This document shows, piece by piece, positions 1 through 9,400 of a stretch of DNA of 32,719 nt; positions within the stretch are counted from its first letter, which is position 1, and each line of letters starts with the position of its first letter. The position numbers and the translations under genes are program-made. Under the pieces are notes generated by a model, which was not told the origin of the DNA, did no database searches, and saw nothing but the letters and a program-made list of their open reading frames with translations. Source of the DNA: a virus; the IMG/VR virus record IMGVR_UViG_3300043449_001814, positions 1 to 32,719 of that record; one strand, given 5' to 3'.

Positions 1-173
1 AGGAGAGTGACAAATCGCGCACTATAAAAAGTATATCAGATGAATTCGACAGCCTTGCCAGGGATATTGTGGGCAATGAGGGGAAAGGGATATTCTATGC
101 CAAGAACAAGCTCGGCATGCATGACAGGCAGCAGGTTGAAACCAAGAACGTTGAGCGTTTTGATTTCGAATAA
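1..173 (+). CDS. Small terminase subunit, C-terminal part (left-end copy, truncated by window)
   Basis: The first complete codon is at base 3 and the stop TAA is at 171-173. The 56 residues match the C-terminus of the full gene at 31696-32091 exactly, including the segment around GNEGKGIFYAKNKLGMHDRQ. The missing 5' part lies at the other end of the window. The role is that of the full copy: DNA recognition and terminase assembly during packaging. It is not a second gene but the same locus read again through the terminal overlap. Confidence 0.85.
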   Translation, partial: ESDKSRTIKSISDEFDSLARDIVGNEGKGIFYAKNKLGMHDRQQVETKNVERFDFE

Positions 174-186
174 TTTTGTATATTTG
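171..186 (+). promoter_or_regulatory. Candidate -7 boxes upstream of large terminase
   Basis: Two overlapping matches to the Bacteroidota -7 element TAnnTTTG are present: TAATTTTG at 171-178, which includes the terminase small-subunit stop codon, and TATATTTG at 179-186. Neither has a TTG at the 20-base spacing seen at the two stronger promoters; the nearest TTG gives a 16-17 base spacer. This may be a weak promoter for the late tail genes or a chance match in AT-rich spacer. Confidence 0.3.
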
Positions 187-257
187 CCATGGTTGACATA
201 ATAAGATTTCAGTAGTGGTTAGGTATAAGGGTGGCGCAGGCTGCCCTTTGTAATGTT

Positions 258-1460
258 ATGAAGGTGATAAAAGGATATAAGCCCCATGCCAATCAAAGGC
301 TGATACATGATTCCATAAACCATGGACCATACAAGTACTATGTGCTGAACATAGGTAGGCAGTTTGGCAAGACCCTGCTTGGTATCAATCAGATGCTGTG
401 GTGGGCCATCAATGACAAGGGGTGCAACATTGCCTGGGTCACACCTGTATACAAGCAGAGCAAAAAGGTCTTTGATGAGATGGAGCGCGTCACTAGGGCA
501 TCCGGGCTGTTTGAATTCCACAGGTCTGACCTTTGGATTAAGGGATTTGGCAGCACCATCACCTTCTATAGCGGTGAGAAACCGGATAACATCCGCGGTA
601 ACACCTTCGATTACCTAATCATTGATGAGATGGCATTCACCAGGTCAGAGCTATGGGATGAGGTGCTGAGTGCAACTGTGTTGGTGCGTGGCAAAAAGGT
701 CTTGTTCATTTCAACACCTAAGGGCAGGAATCACTTTTACAGGCTAGCCCTTCAGCACAACTATGATGAGAGGTACAAATACTTTCAATTCACCAGCTAT
801 GACAATCCGCTGATTGACAGCCAGGATTTAGAGGAGCGCAAGCGTTCACTGCCTGACCATATCTTTCGGCAGGAGTACATGGCTGAATTCGTGGATAATG
901 CATCCGGGCTATTCCGCAACATATCAGCCTGCATTGGCACAGGGCAGCCAACAGCCAAAATGTATGCCGGGCTGGACATTGGCCGAGCAGATGACTACAC
1001 TGTGCTGTCAATCATCAACAGTGATGGGCACATGGTGGCAGTCTACAGGTGGCGTCACATGGAGTGGAGCCAAATCATTGACCAGGTCACAGCCAAGATT
1101 AAGCAGCACAATGCACTCACACTGGTGGAGGTCAATAACCAGGGTGATGTATTCTATGAGATGCTGGCCAAGTCATGCAGGAATCTAGTGGAGCCATGGG
1201 TGACATCAGCCAAGAGCAAGCCCCAATTGATTGAGGACCTGGCAGTGGCATTCGAGCAAGCAGAGGTAATGGTCCACAATGAGCGCTGGCTGCTTGATGA
1301 ATTGGAGGCATTTACCTATATTTACAATCCAGCAACAAGGCAGGTAAAGTACAGCGCACCTGATGGCTTGCATGATGATGGGGTGATAAGCCTGGCATTG
1401 GCATGGCATTGCAGGAAGACATACAGCAGGAGAGGAGTATACAAAGTGATGAGAGTATGA
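258..1460 (+). CDS. terL: Large terminase subunit (packaging ATPase/nuclease)
   Basis: This motor protein pumps DNA into proheads and cuts the concatemer. With the ATG at 258 it has 400 residues. The N-terminal ATPase shows a Walker A-like GRQFGKTLL (residues 33-41), a Walker B FDYLIIDE ending in D123-E124, and the coupling motif STPKG. The C-terminal RNase H-like nuclease shows D240 in GLDIGRADDYT, E291 in LVEVNNQGD, and the HDDGVISLALA motif near residues 372-382 with the last acidic residues. A GTG at 231 would add nine residues, but it lies in poorly conserved spacer and ATG fits the family start better. It follows the small subunit and its stop overlaps the next gene by ATGA. The fold and role are secure. 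Confidence 0.95.
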   Translation: MKVIKGYKPHANQRLIHDSINHGPYKYYVLNIGRQFGKTLLGINQMLWWAINDKGCNIAWVTPVYKQSKKVFDEMERVTRASGLFEFHRSDLWIKGFGSTITFYSGEKPDNIRGNTFDYLIIDEMAFTRSELWDEVLSATVLVRGKKVLFISTPKGRNHFYRLALQHNYDERYKYFQFTSYDNPLIDSQDLEERKRSLPDHIFRQEYMAEFVDNASGLFRNISACIGTGQPTAKMYAGLDIGRADDYTVLSIINSDGHMVAVYRWRHMEWSQIIDQVTAKIKQHNALTLVEVNNQGDVFYEMLAKSCRNLVEPWVTSAKSKPQLIEDLAVAFEQAEVMVHNERWLLDELEAFTYIYNPATRQVKYSAPDGLHDDGVISLALAWHCRKTYSRRGVYKVMRV

Positions 1461-2170
1461 ATGTAATTGAGGTAAAATATCCTAGGCATATTAGAGAGTG
1501 CAGTCCAATGATGGTGACCAAGTGGCTACACATGGCACCATTGTGGCAGGAGGCACAGCAGAATCTTAGCGGCATGCTTGATTTCCATGTGCAGGTGGTG
1601 AGCGTGTTCACAGGATTGAAGGTAAACGAGATTAAGAGGGCTGCGGTGGATGATGTGGTTAGGTTGAGCTACAGGCTGCTGAACATGATTAGTGACCATG
1701 AGATGGTGGACCCAACAGGCAGAGTGGTGATTGATGGGCAGGCATACGTCTATGAGAAGGATTTCAGCAAGATATCAACAGGACAGATGATTGACATGAA
1801 ACTGATTGAGCGCGTACCTGAGGAGCCACATAGAGCATTGGCAATCTGCTATGTGGAGGAGGGGATGGAATACTGCCAAAAGGATGACAGGGGTATGGTA
1901 CTCAATCCCAATGAAAAGAGGGAGGCACTATTCAAGGACCGGTTCCCTGGTGATGAATTTCTGAATTTCTTTGGTTTTTTTTTGCGCGAGTCAGAGAGCA
2001 GGAGAAACGCTATTTTGGCACTACAGGTAGTGAGGATGGAGGCACAGAGGATGAAGATAATGAAAGCGGTCCAACAGACAGCGAGTGGTTTACCTGGACA
2101 GGAATCATCCTCCGGTTGGCTAAGGAGCTTAATAGGTCGATTGACCAAATTACGCGGCAACCGTACATAG
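1457..2170 (+). CDS. Tail assembly chaperone-like protein, zero-frame product
   Basis: This 237-residue protein starts at ATG 1457, overlapping the terminase stop by four bases (ATGA). A longer reading from 1403 would lie inside the terminase and is unlikely. I recognise no domain by motif. The context suggests a gpG-like tail assembly chaperone: a nine-T run (1975-1983) contains the slippery heptamer T TTT TTT in the correct phase, and the -1 frame stays open to 2271, filling the gap before the next gene. The zero-frame tail after the slip site is 63 residues, helical and basic. Tail chaperones of lambda type normally come as a short and a frameshifted long form, ahead of the tape measure. 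The function is inferred from the frameshift and location. Confidence 0.75.
   Translation: MNVIEVKYPRHIRECSPMMVTKWLHMAPLWQEAQQNLSGMLDFHVQVVSVFTGLKVNEIKRAAVDDVVRLSYRLLNMISDHEMVDPTGRVVIDGQAYVYEKDFSKISTGQMIDMKLIERVPEEPHRALAICYVEEGMEYCQKDDRGMVLNPNEKREALFKDRFPGDEFLNFFGFFLRESESRRNAILALQVVRMEAQRMKIMKAVQQTASGLPGQESSSGWLRSLIGRLTKLRGNRT
1975..1984 (+). other. Slippery heptamer / T9 frameshift site
   Basis: The zero-frame codons are GGT TTT TTT TTG across a run of nine T residues, so both T TTT TTT and T TTT TTG are available for tandem -1 slippage. This is the canonical X XXY YYZ arrangement. No strong stem-loop is obvious just downstream; only a weak GCG/CGC pairing around 1984-2012 could be drawn. 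Confidence 0.6.
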
Positions 2171-2271
2171 AGAGTATGTTTTGGATGAACTATCTCAAGA
2201 TACGTGATGAACAGGAATACATAAGGGATAGAGAAAGGCAGCAACAAATGCAGGCAAAGTATGGCAGATAA
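1981..2271 (+). CDS. -1 frame extension of the tail chaperone (gpGT-like fusion part)
   Basis: Reading join(1457-1981,1981-2271) gives a 271-residue fusion. After the slip site the -1 frame encodes an acidic linker (GSEDGGTEDEDNESG) and then a well-formed segment containing EWFTWTGIILRLAKELNR and PYIESMFWMNYLKIRDEQ, ending KYGR-stop. No other frame explains bases 2171-2260, and the extension ends 11 bases into the next gene, the usual tight packing here. Either a programmed -1 shift makes two products or the assembly miscounted the T run. In the second case the gene would be one continuous frame. Confidence 0.65.
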   Translation, partial: FARVREQEKRYFGTTGSEDGGTEDEDNESGPTDSEWFTWTGIILRLAKELNRSIDQITRQPYIESMFWMNYLKIRDEQEYIRDRERQQQMQAKYGR

Positions 2272-2791
2272 GTTTGATTATTTGAACACCTTAGGAATCA
2301 GCAAGAGTGACCTTGCCAAGCCAGCCAATGCATATGAGGAGATGTTGCTGGAATTGGCCAAGCAGCTCACCATGGACCTAAGGGAGGCAGTGCTAAACAA
2401 GGCAAGCAATACAGGAGGGCTTGCATCATCCATTGCTGCATTGCCTGATGGCAAAATGACAGTCAAGCTAGAGGCTGATTTCTATTTCAAGTTTATGGAT
2501 GAAGGTGTGAATCCTGTCACCGGCAAGAGATTTGAGTCACCGTATAGCTTTAAAAAACCAACAGTGGCACCTGCTCACATCAGCGCATTGCAAAGCTGGA
2601 AAGGGTACACACCACAAAGGGCATATGCTAGCGCGTATGTGACCAAGAACAAATATGGGTTGAAACCTAGAAAAATCCTGGATAGCACCTTGACACAGGA
2701 TACATTGAATAGAATGAGTAATGACCTGAGCACCTTGATGGGTATGACCTTAGAGGTGGTATGGGATAAAAATACAAAGACATGGCAGTAA
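2261..2791 (+). CDS. Structural protein, possibly HK97 gp10-like tail completion protein
   Basis: The protein has 176 residues. Its start overlaps the frameshifted chaperone end, and its stop overlaps the next gene by 10 bases. The N-terminal half is helical. The middle has YFKFMDEGVNPVTGKRF followed by a FKKPTVAPAH stretch, which recalls the E-x-G-T then proline-rich pattern of gp10-like neck and tail-completion proteins. The C-terminus is another helix with repeated leucines. That resemblance is loose, and a minor tail protein of another family is possible. Placement in the tail block supports a virion role. Confidence 0.6.
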   Translation: MADKFDYLNTLGISKSDLAKPANAYEEMLLELAKQLTMDLREAVLNKASNTGGLASSIAALPDGKMTVKLEADFYFKFMDEGVNPVTGKRFESPYSFKKPTVAPAHISALQSWKGYTPQRAYASAYVTKNKYGLKPRKILDSTLTQDTLNRMSNDLSTLMGMTLEVVWDKNTKTWQ

Positions 2792-3975
2792 CAATAATAC
2801 AGGAGCCTAGTGGATTAATGCCATCAAATAATCCAATAGTGTACACCTTTGACAGTGACCAAACAGCACAGCCCAATTTTTCCTTTTATGTAGAGGTAAC
2901 AATTGATAGTAATTTACACAGTGCACATCAGGTATTCCCTGAGCTTGGCAATGTTGGTAAGTTTGATGTATCACAAATAGTTAGGTCATTAACAACTACA
3001 CCTGTAATTGATTCTACCTTTGTGCAGGATTATGATACAGCCGCAGTAGATGTGCGTATTAAAGTGTATGAAAAATATGGCACACCGGCTGCATTGGGAG
3101 CCTTTGATACAAGCAACAGGATAAGGTCATTCAATGGGTCATTAAAATATAGTCAATTTATTGATTGGCAAAGTAGTACGTACAATGTAAAAGCAACTAA
3201 TGGTGCACTATTTACCACCAATTTTCCAAGAGCAGAAAAAACGTGGTGCAGGTGGGATGAATGCTTTTTTCTTGGCTTGTTATCAAGTCGTCTTGTGGTA
3301 GGGGATTCATATAGAATATTCATAGAGCTATTTGATATTAATGGCAACAGCATCACATCAGATGCACAATCTATTACACATTATCAATATTGGCAGTTTA
3401 ATGTAGGTCCTGAGGAGATTGTAAATAATACAGCCATCACATCAGCTCATTTTGATTTGTGCGCCTATTACCAGGTGTTTGTTGAATTCACTGATGGGGT
3501 AACTACTAACTACACTGAATTTTTTACCATATGGTATGACCAAGAATGTACCAGGTACACACCTGTACGGTTGCATTGGCTAAATAAGTTTGGCAGTTAT
3601 GACAGTTATAGCTTTGATTTAGTAAGTCAATCCAGCGCCAATGTGACTGCCAACAATTACCAGCGTCAATTGGGAGAATGGGAAACAGGGGGTTTTTATA
3701 GCTTTTTAGCAACAGCACCACAAATGCAGCACTATTCTAAACGAGCGATTGAGCAGATGATAGTAAATTCAGATTGGATTAAGCAGGAGGTGCAGCATTG
3801 GCTAGTGGAGGAGCTGTATGAATCTCCGCGAGTGTATGTGGAGGATGGGTCGCGGTTTTATCCTGTGATGGTAACCAATCCTAACTATGTTAAAAAGCTC
3901 AGACGAAAAGACGGATTGATACAGGAGCTGGTCCAATTGGATAAGACACATGAATACATTAGCCAGCTGAACTGA
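2782..3975 (+). CDS. Tail protein (beta-rich, Bacteroidota phage type)
   Basis: This 397-residue protein is rich in beta-prone, aromatic and Asn/Thr residues and looks like stacked immunoglobulin- or fibronectin-like modules. The segment RLHWLNKFGSYDSYSFDLVS (about residues 262-281) is characteristic of tail proteins I know from Bacteroidota phages. No catalytic motif is visible. It overlaps the gene before it by 10 bases and the next by one base (TGATG), so it is translated as part of the tail block. A distal tail or baseplate hub role is plausible because it precedes the tape measure together with the 745-residue protein. The function is inferred from position and composition. Confidence 0.8.
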   Translation: MAVTIIQEPSGLMPSNNPIVYTFDSDQTAQPNFSFYVEVTIDSNLHSAHQVFPELGNVGKFDVSQIVRSLTTTPVIDSTFVQDYDTAAVDVRIKVYEKYGTPAALGAFDTSNRIRSFNGSLKYSQFIDWQSSTYNVKATNGALFTTNFPRAEKTWCRWDECFFLGLLSSRLVVGDSYRIFIELFDINGNSITSDAQSITHYQYWQFNVGPEEIVNNTAITSAHFDLCAYYQVFVEFTDGVTTNYTEFFTIWYDQECTRYTPVRLHWLNKFGSYDSYSFDLVSQSSANVTANNYQRQLGEWETGGFYSFLATAPQMQHYSKRAIEQMIVNSDWIKQEVQHWLVEELYESPRVYVEDGSRFYPVMVTNPNYVKKLRRKDGLIQELVQLDKTHEYISQLN

Positions 3976-6212
3976 TGGAGCTATATCTCAATAACATCAA
4001 GGTTGACCTAAATGATAGGCTGCCATTCCCATTGACATTCAACATCAGTGATATTAAGGATTTGACAGCTCGCAAGGGTAACAATTCCAAAACCATCAAG
4101 CTACCTGGCACACAGCTGAACTGTTCATTGATGGTGCAGATATTTAGCTGGAGCGCCACAGAGGTGGATAGTGGAATCAGCAGCACATTTCTAAACTTTG
4201 ACCCAGCGGTCCGAATACCTGCGAGGTATTACAATAATGGTCTGCTTGAATTTCAAGGAGTGGCACAACTAAGTGAATGCAGATACAATCAAGGCAGGTG
4301 GGAATTTGATATCCTGCTCATCAGTGAGACCATTGACTATATTGGTAGGCTGTCTAAGGTCAAGCTGTCGGAGCTAGATATGAGTGAGTACAATCACCTG
4401 TATACACGTGCAAACCAGCTGAGTAATTGGGCAGGCAACATTGAGGTTAACGGATTAACTACACCAAATGTAGTGGCAGGTAATTACACAGGTTTGGGGT
4501 ATTACTATGGCCTGATTGATTACGGATACAACAGGGCTGTTGCGGATGAGTTTGATGTGGACCAAATCCCTCCGCAGGTATTCGTATATGATATCCTAAA
4601 GCATGCGTTTGAATATTGTGGATTAACATGGTCAAGTGTATTTTTAGAGACCCAACTATTCAAGCGCTTACTGCTGGCCTTTGAAGGTGGAGTACTGCCA
4701 CAGATTGATAGCGCAGCGTCTACAGCTCAGAGTGCTACTATGCAGGAGGAGAATGATGGCAGCGGTAATTTGATATACTATTTTCAAGTTGTATTGAATA
4801 ATCAATTTCAAGAGGCATATCAATATGACCCGGTTGATGTAACGGTATTCACTGACCCATCCGGACAGGTACAGGGTACAAATGCCATGCGATTTGTAGC
4901 AAGCAGTGAGGGCACATTTACTGTTGAATACAATGGTGCCCACAATCTGAGTATAGTCACACCATTGGTTGTTGATGCCAATACACAATATGCACTTGAG
5001 CTGCACATATTTGTGGACAATTCACTAGTGAGCAGTGACCAAGTGTACACAGGGTCATTGGTTAATTACAATACTAATCAAAGTGTGAATATAACATTCA
5101 CATATACTCGTGATGTGTATGTTTTGATTAACCAAGAAATAACCTGTGAAATAAAGCTCAGGCTCAATACCAATACCACCATCCCCAGCTCATTGCATAC
5201 AACAGAGTATACACTGACATCATTAGGTTCTAATCTAAACATCATTAAAAAGATACAGAATCTAACTGCTGGCACATTACTAAACATCAGTACATTCCTG
5301 CCACAGATGGACGCAGGTACATTTTTTAAGGGGCTGGTTACCATGTTCAATCTGTACGTCAAGCCCAATGTGGATGACCCTACCATTATGGAGATTGAGC
5401 CATTAAATGATTTTTACAACAGCTCAGCGGATGCCATTGATTGGACCGACAAAGTGGATTGGAGTAAGGATGTATCAGTGATACCTACAATCAACTATGC
5501 ATCCAAAAACTACACCTTCCGCTGGGAACAGGATGAGGATTATTTTAACAAAAAGTACAGGACCGATTGGGCTAAGGATTACGGCAACTATGGCATTGAG
5601 TCTACCAATCAATTTGCTCAAGGGGATACAGATTTCACGGTTCCATTCGCACAGAAACTGCTGGCACAGATTCCATATGATGATGTGACGTTCACTGATT
5701 TGATTGTTCCGCGTTCATTTCAGATGCAGCAGAATGAGGATGGCAGCCTTGAGATGCAACAGATGAAGGGAAAGCCATTCATTGTGCAGCTAGGTGGTAT
5801 GAGAACAGGAGCATGGGTACATATAGATGAATTTAACGTACCTAATGTGATGGCAAATTATCCATATGTTGGGCACCTTGACAGCCTTGATACACCAACT
5901 TTTGACCTAAACTGGGGAGTACCTGAGTATGTGTATTGGGTCACAGCTACATATCCCACCAATAACCTGTACATGTACCATGAAAAATTTATTAAGGAGC
6001 TGCTCAGTCGGTATGGCAAGGAGGTGCAGCTGAGCGCAATGATTAACAGTAATGATATATTTACATTGGATTTCCGCAACTTGATTAAAATTGATGGCGT
6101 GGTATTCAGATTGCAGTGCATTAAAGACTATGATTCCGGTAAGGATGAGAGCACCAAATTGGAACTGATTCGCATAATTGAGGGAGAGGGTATAACAGGC
6201 ACAATAATATAA
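3975..6212 (+). CDS. Large tail protein, probable baseplate/hub component
   Basis: This 745-residue protein starts at ATG 3975, overlapping the previous stop by one base. The N-terminus (MELYLNNIKVDLNDRLPFPL, then KGNNSKTIKLPGT near residues 35-47) matches a pattern I associate with large tail proteins of Bacteroidota phages: a short peptide-mimicking start, then SKTI-LPGT. The middle is beta-rich and Asn/Thr-rich. The C-terminal third carries FRNLIKIDGVVFRLQCIKDY, resembling the end domain of hub proteins that close the ring. There is no visible hydrolase motif. Its size, order and coupling to the tape measure block suggest a tail tip protein, but the exact role cannot be read from sequence. 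Confidence 0.8.
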   Translation: MELYLNNIKVDLNDRLPFPLTFNISDIKDLTARKGNNSKTIKLPGTQLNCSLMVQIFSWSATEVDSGISSTFLNFDPAVRIPARYYNNGLLEFQGVAQLSECRYNQGRWEFDILLISETIDYIGRLSKVKLSELDMSEYNHLYTRANQLSNWAGNIEVNGLTTPNVVAGNYTGLGYYYGLIDYGYNRAVADEFDVDQIPPQVFVYDILKHAFEYCGLTWSSVFLETQLFKRLLLAFEGGVLPQIDSAASTAQSATMQEENDGSGNLIYYFQVVLNNQFQEAYQYDPVDVTVFTDPSGQVQGTNAMRFVASSEGTFTVEYNGAHNLSIVTPLVVDANTQYALELHIFVDNSLVSSDQVYTGSLVNYNTNQSVNITFTYTRDVYVLINQEITCEIKLRLNTNTTIPSSLHTTEYTLTSLGSNLNIIKKIQNLTAGTLLNISTFLPQMDAGTFFKGLVTMFNLYVKPNVDDPTIMEIEPLNDFYNSSADAIDWTDKVDWSKDVSVIPTINYASKNYTFRWEQDEDYFNKKYRTDWAKDYGNYGIESTNQFAQGDTDFTVPFAQKLLAQIPYDDVTFTDLIVPRSFQMQQNEDGSLEMQQMKGKPFIVQLGGMRTGAWVHIDEFNVPNVMANYPYVGHLDSLDTPTFDLNWGVPEYVYWVTATYPTNNLYMYHEKFIKELLSRYGKEVQLSAMINSNDIFTLDFRNLIKIDGVVFRLQCIKDYDSGKDESTKLELIRIIEGEGITGTII

Positions 6213-6217
6213 CAGAT

Positions 6218-6466
6218 ATGGAAAGGAAAAAAGGGTCATTCATTTTGAACGATGGTGTAACAACATGGACAGGTGTAGCTCAAGCTATTCACGTCGTAAC
6301 AGATTGCCGATTCCAAACAATTAAGGATAGCAAGAATCAGGATAAAAATTATTATATACAAGCCTCAGCATTGACCATACCAGCAGGTACCTATATTGCA
6401 GCGCGAGATGGGGCTAAATTTAATAACATTCTTTTATCCCTAGGTGCTGTTGAAATAATCTTTTAA
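6218..6466 (+). CDS. Small tail-block protein of unknown function
   Basis: The 82 residues lie between the large tail protein and the tape measure, 5 bases after one and 2 bases before the other. The composition (TWTGVAQAIHVVTDCRFQ, YYIQASALTIPAGTYI) suggests a compact beta sandwich, as in small decorating or tip proteins. It has no membrane segment or catalytic motif. Tight spacing and the same codon use as its neighbours support a real gene. Confidence 0.7.
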   Translation: MERKKGSFILNDGVTTWTGVAQAIHVVTDCRFQTIKDSKNQDKNYYIQASALTIPAGTYIAARDGAKFNNILLSLGAVEIIF

Positions 6467-6468
6467 GT

Positions 6469-9400
6469 ATGGCCAATAAGGAGGCAATATTCAGGCTCAA
6501 GCTGGACACAGGTAATGCGGTGAGCCAGGTCCAAAAGCTGGACAAGTCAACACAAACATTAAACAAGGATTTAAATGCTCTGAGTCAAACAGCAGAGCAG
6601 GACCTTGGCTCTGCCATCAGTGAGCTTGAGGGGCAGATGGAAAAGATGGCTATGGCTGGCAAACGCAATACTCAGGAGTACAAAGCCTTGGGCGCTGAGC
6701 TTGCAAGGTTGCAGGGTATATTTTCTGCGGTTGAATCTGACATCAAGGTGTTAGGTGCCAATATGAATGATGTATCAGGTTCCATCTCAGCCATGGAGGA
6801 TAAGCTGTACACCTTAGCAGCTACAGGTCAGAAAAATACGCAGGAATTCAAGGACCTATTTGCTGAGCTCACTAGGCTTAAGACAGTACAGCGCGAGGTG
6901 GATGCGATTGTGGACCAATCATCTATATCCATGGATGACACATCCGCAGCTGTGGGGCTTTTGGAGGACAGAATGTACAGGCTCGCTGTGCAGGGAAAGC
7001 AGAATACAAAGGAATATCGGGAGCTCACTACACAGATAGCTAGGTACAAAACTACCCTGCTTGATGCGGATATGGCTGTGGAGACACAGATGATATCCAC
7101 CAATGACCTGAGTGGGTCCATTGGAAAGCTGGAGGATAGGATGTATGCATTGCAAGCGCAGGGTAAACAGAATACCAAGGAATTCCGCGACAGCGCACAG
7201 CAATTGGTGCAGTACAAGAAACAGCTACAGGGTGTTGATATGCAGATTGATGCCATGATGCAGGGAGGTATGCGGTTAAATACTGCACTATCTGTTGGAA
7301 ATACAGCCATGGCAGGGATGCAAGGGTTTGAAGCATCTATGAAATTGGCTGGCATTGAGAGTGAGGCCATGACTAAGGCTATGCAAAAAATGCAGCTGGC
7401 TGTCACTGTGCTAACATCCATCCAGCAGGTGAGCATAGCACTACAGCGCCAAGGGTTGATTATGACTACATTGGCGAATGCTGCGGATAAAATACGCAAC
7501 TTTGTTTTGACAGGTCAATTTGCAGCTACTGAGTCATTGGTTGCAGCAGAAGGGGAGCTCATTGCTGTTGAGGGTGCGGAGACATTGGTAACTGAGGCAA
7601 GCACAGCAGCAGATGTTGGTGCAACAGTGGCAACAGGAGCGTTAACTGCTGCCAAACAGGGAGAGGTTGCAGCCACAGGTGAGCAGATTGCAGTGGGTGT
7701 AACGGAAACCGGAGTAAAAGGAGGTCAGGCTGTAGCTACTGAGGGCCTTGCTGCTGCCAATGTAATGAATGCAGGAGCTACAAATGTGGCAACATTAGCC
7801 ACAAAAGCGCTGAGGATAGCCCTAATTGCCACAGGAATAGGTGCCATTGTTGTGGGTGTGGGCCTATTGGCAGCCAATTGGGATAAAGTTAGCCAAGCAT
7901 TACTGGATGTTTATGATTGGTTTAACAAATTAGGCCCCGGTATGAAGGCATTGGTAGGTTCTTTAATTGTGGCATTCAGTCCAATCCTGCTAATGATTAT
8001 GAGCATAATGAAAGTTATGGAGGCATTTGGATTGGTTGATGATGAGCAGACTAGGAAAACGAAAGCCAATGCAGAGAAGAGGACCAAGGAGCGCGATAAG
8101 GAGCTAAGAAAGGAGGCCAATGCAATCAAGGGGAGACAGTCAAGGCAGCAGGCTGCATTTGATTTTGAGATAAGGCTGGCACAAGCCAATGGCAAGAGCA
8201 CAGAGGACCTTGAGCGCAGGAAAATTGTGGCATTGATAAAAACCACAAAGGCCATACGTGACAATACCAAGGAGCGCATGCAGAATATGTACAAGGAGCT
8301 ACAGATGTTAAAAGAAATGGGTGCAGCGGATAGTGATAGGTACAAGAATTTATCTAAGCAATTTAAGGAGCTACGCAAAGAGAATTGGAAAAATAATTCC
8401 GATTTGAAAAAGAGCAAAGAGGACCTAATTATTATGGATGCTGAGCAAGCACAGGCTGCTAAGGAGGCAGCTAAGGAAAGAGCAGAGGCAGCCAAGCAAG
8501 CAGCAGAGGCAAGCAAGCAGGCAGCTGAGGAGAAACGTAGGGCAATACTTGAGATTGAGAAAGCAGAACGAGCTGAGCTCTTGGCATTGGAAAAGGAATA
8601 CCAGGATAATGTGCTAGCATTAAAAGAGGACGGCCAAGAGAAAGAAAGGGAGCAAGCCATCCGTGCATTTGAGGAGTACAAAAATACATTCCTGGAAAAA
8701 TCCATTGAGGAGGAGCTCAAGGCTGAGGAGGAGAAATTTGCAAAGGGCAAGATAAGCAAGGCACAGTATGAGGAAAATATTGCAGCTCTGAGGATGAATG
8801 CCATTAATAATCTTAGTGAGGAGGAGCGCAAGGTGTTGACCAGCAAGCAGGCGCTGCTCAATAAGGACCTTGAGGGCATTGATACCAAATACAATGATTT
8901 GAAAATCAAGCTCAGTCAAGAATTCACAGCAGCACAGGGTGATGAATTCGATAAGGAGCTGGCTGAATTCGCTAAAACACAGCGAGAGAAATTGGTCAAG
9001 CTCAATGAAATGCTCAAGGCTGGTGCCATTACTGAGGAGCAATTCCGTGCAGAGGTAACTAAGATGGATAAGGAATACACTGCAAAGAGCACAGAAATTC
9101 AAGAGGACCGGAATGAGAAATATCAAGCCATGGTCCGAGATAAATATGAGCAGGAGCTCGCTGATTTGCGAAGGTCATCCAAAGAAAAGGATATGCAATT
9201 GACCAGCGCATACAAGTCTGGGTATATCACAGAGGAGGAGTATAGGAATTCCATTCTGCGATTGGCTGAGGACACAGCTGAAAAGGAAAAGCAGATACAG
9301 GAAAACAAAGCTCGCGAGCTAAGGGAGAAAGAGCTGGCAGGTATTACGTCCACATTGGAAATGATACAGGGCTTTTTGGATACCATGGGTGAAATTAACA

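Larger units (their letters stand above)
1..801. repeat. Terminal direct repeat, left copy (pairs with 31919-32719)
   Basis: Each base x here aligns with x+31918 at the right end with no gaps. I count about 30 substitutions; the last ~125 bases are identical. The repeat covers the end of the small terminase gene, the spacer and the first part of the large terminase gene. Every difference I could place inside a coding frame is synonymous. The simplest reading is a circular or permuted genome whose two assembled ends came from two closely related strains. A true long terminal repeat would normally be identical at both ends. Confidence 0.9.

Noticed and set aside
231-257. GTG start for the large terminase at 231
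   Set aside because: It adds nine residues in the spacer. ATG 258 begins the conserved-looking part, and the upstream bases vary between the two end copies.
1975-1983. Simple sequencing error in the T run
   Set aside because: Not excluded, but the phase of the slippery heptamer, both frames staying open and the gene's place in the tail block favour a programmed shift.
7911-8909. 332-residue reverse-strand open frame (and others at 6828-7499 and 8620-9126)
   Set aside because: They mirror the Glu/Lys/Ala coiled coil and repeats of the tape measure. The products are Ser/Leu/Ala low-complexity with no domain, and the forward gene explains the bases.
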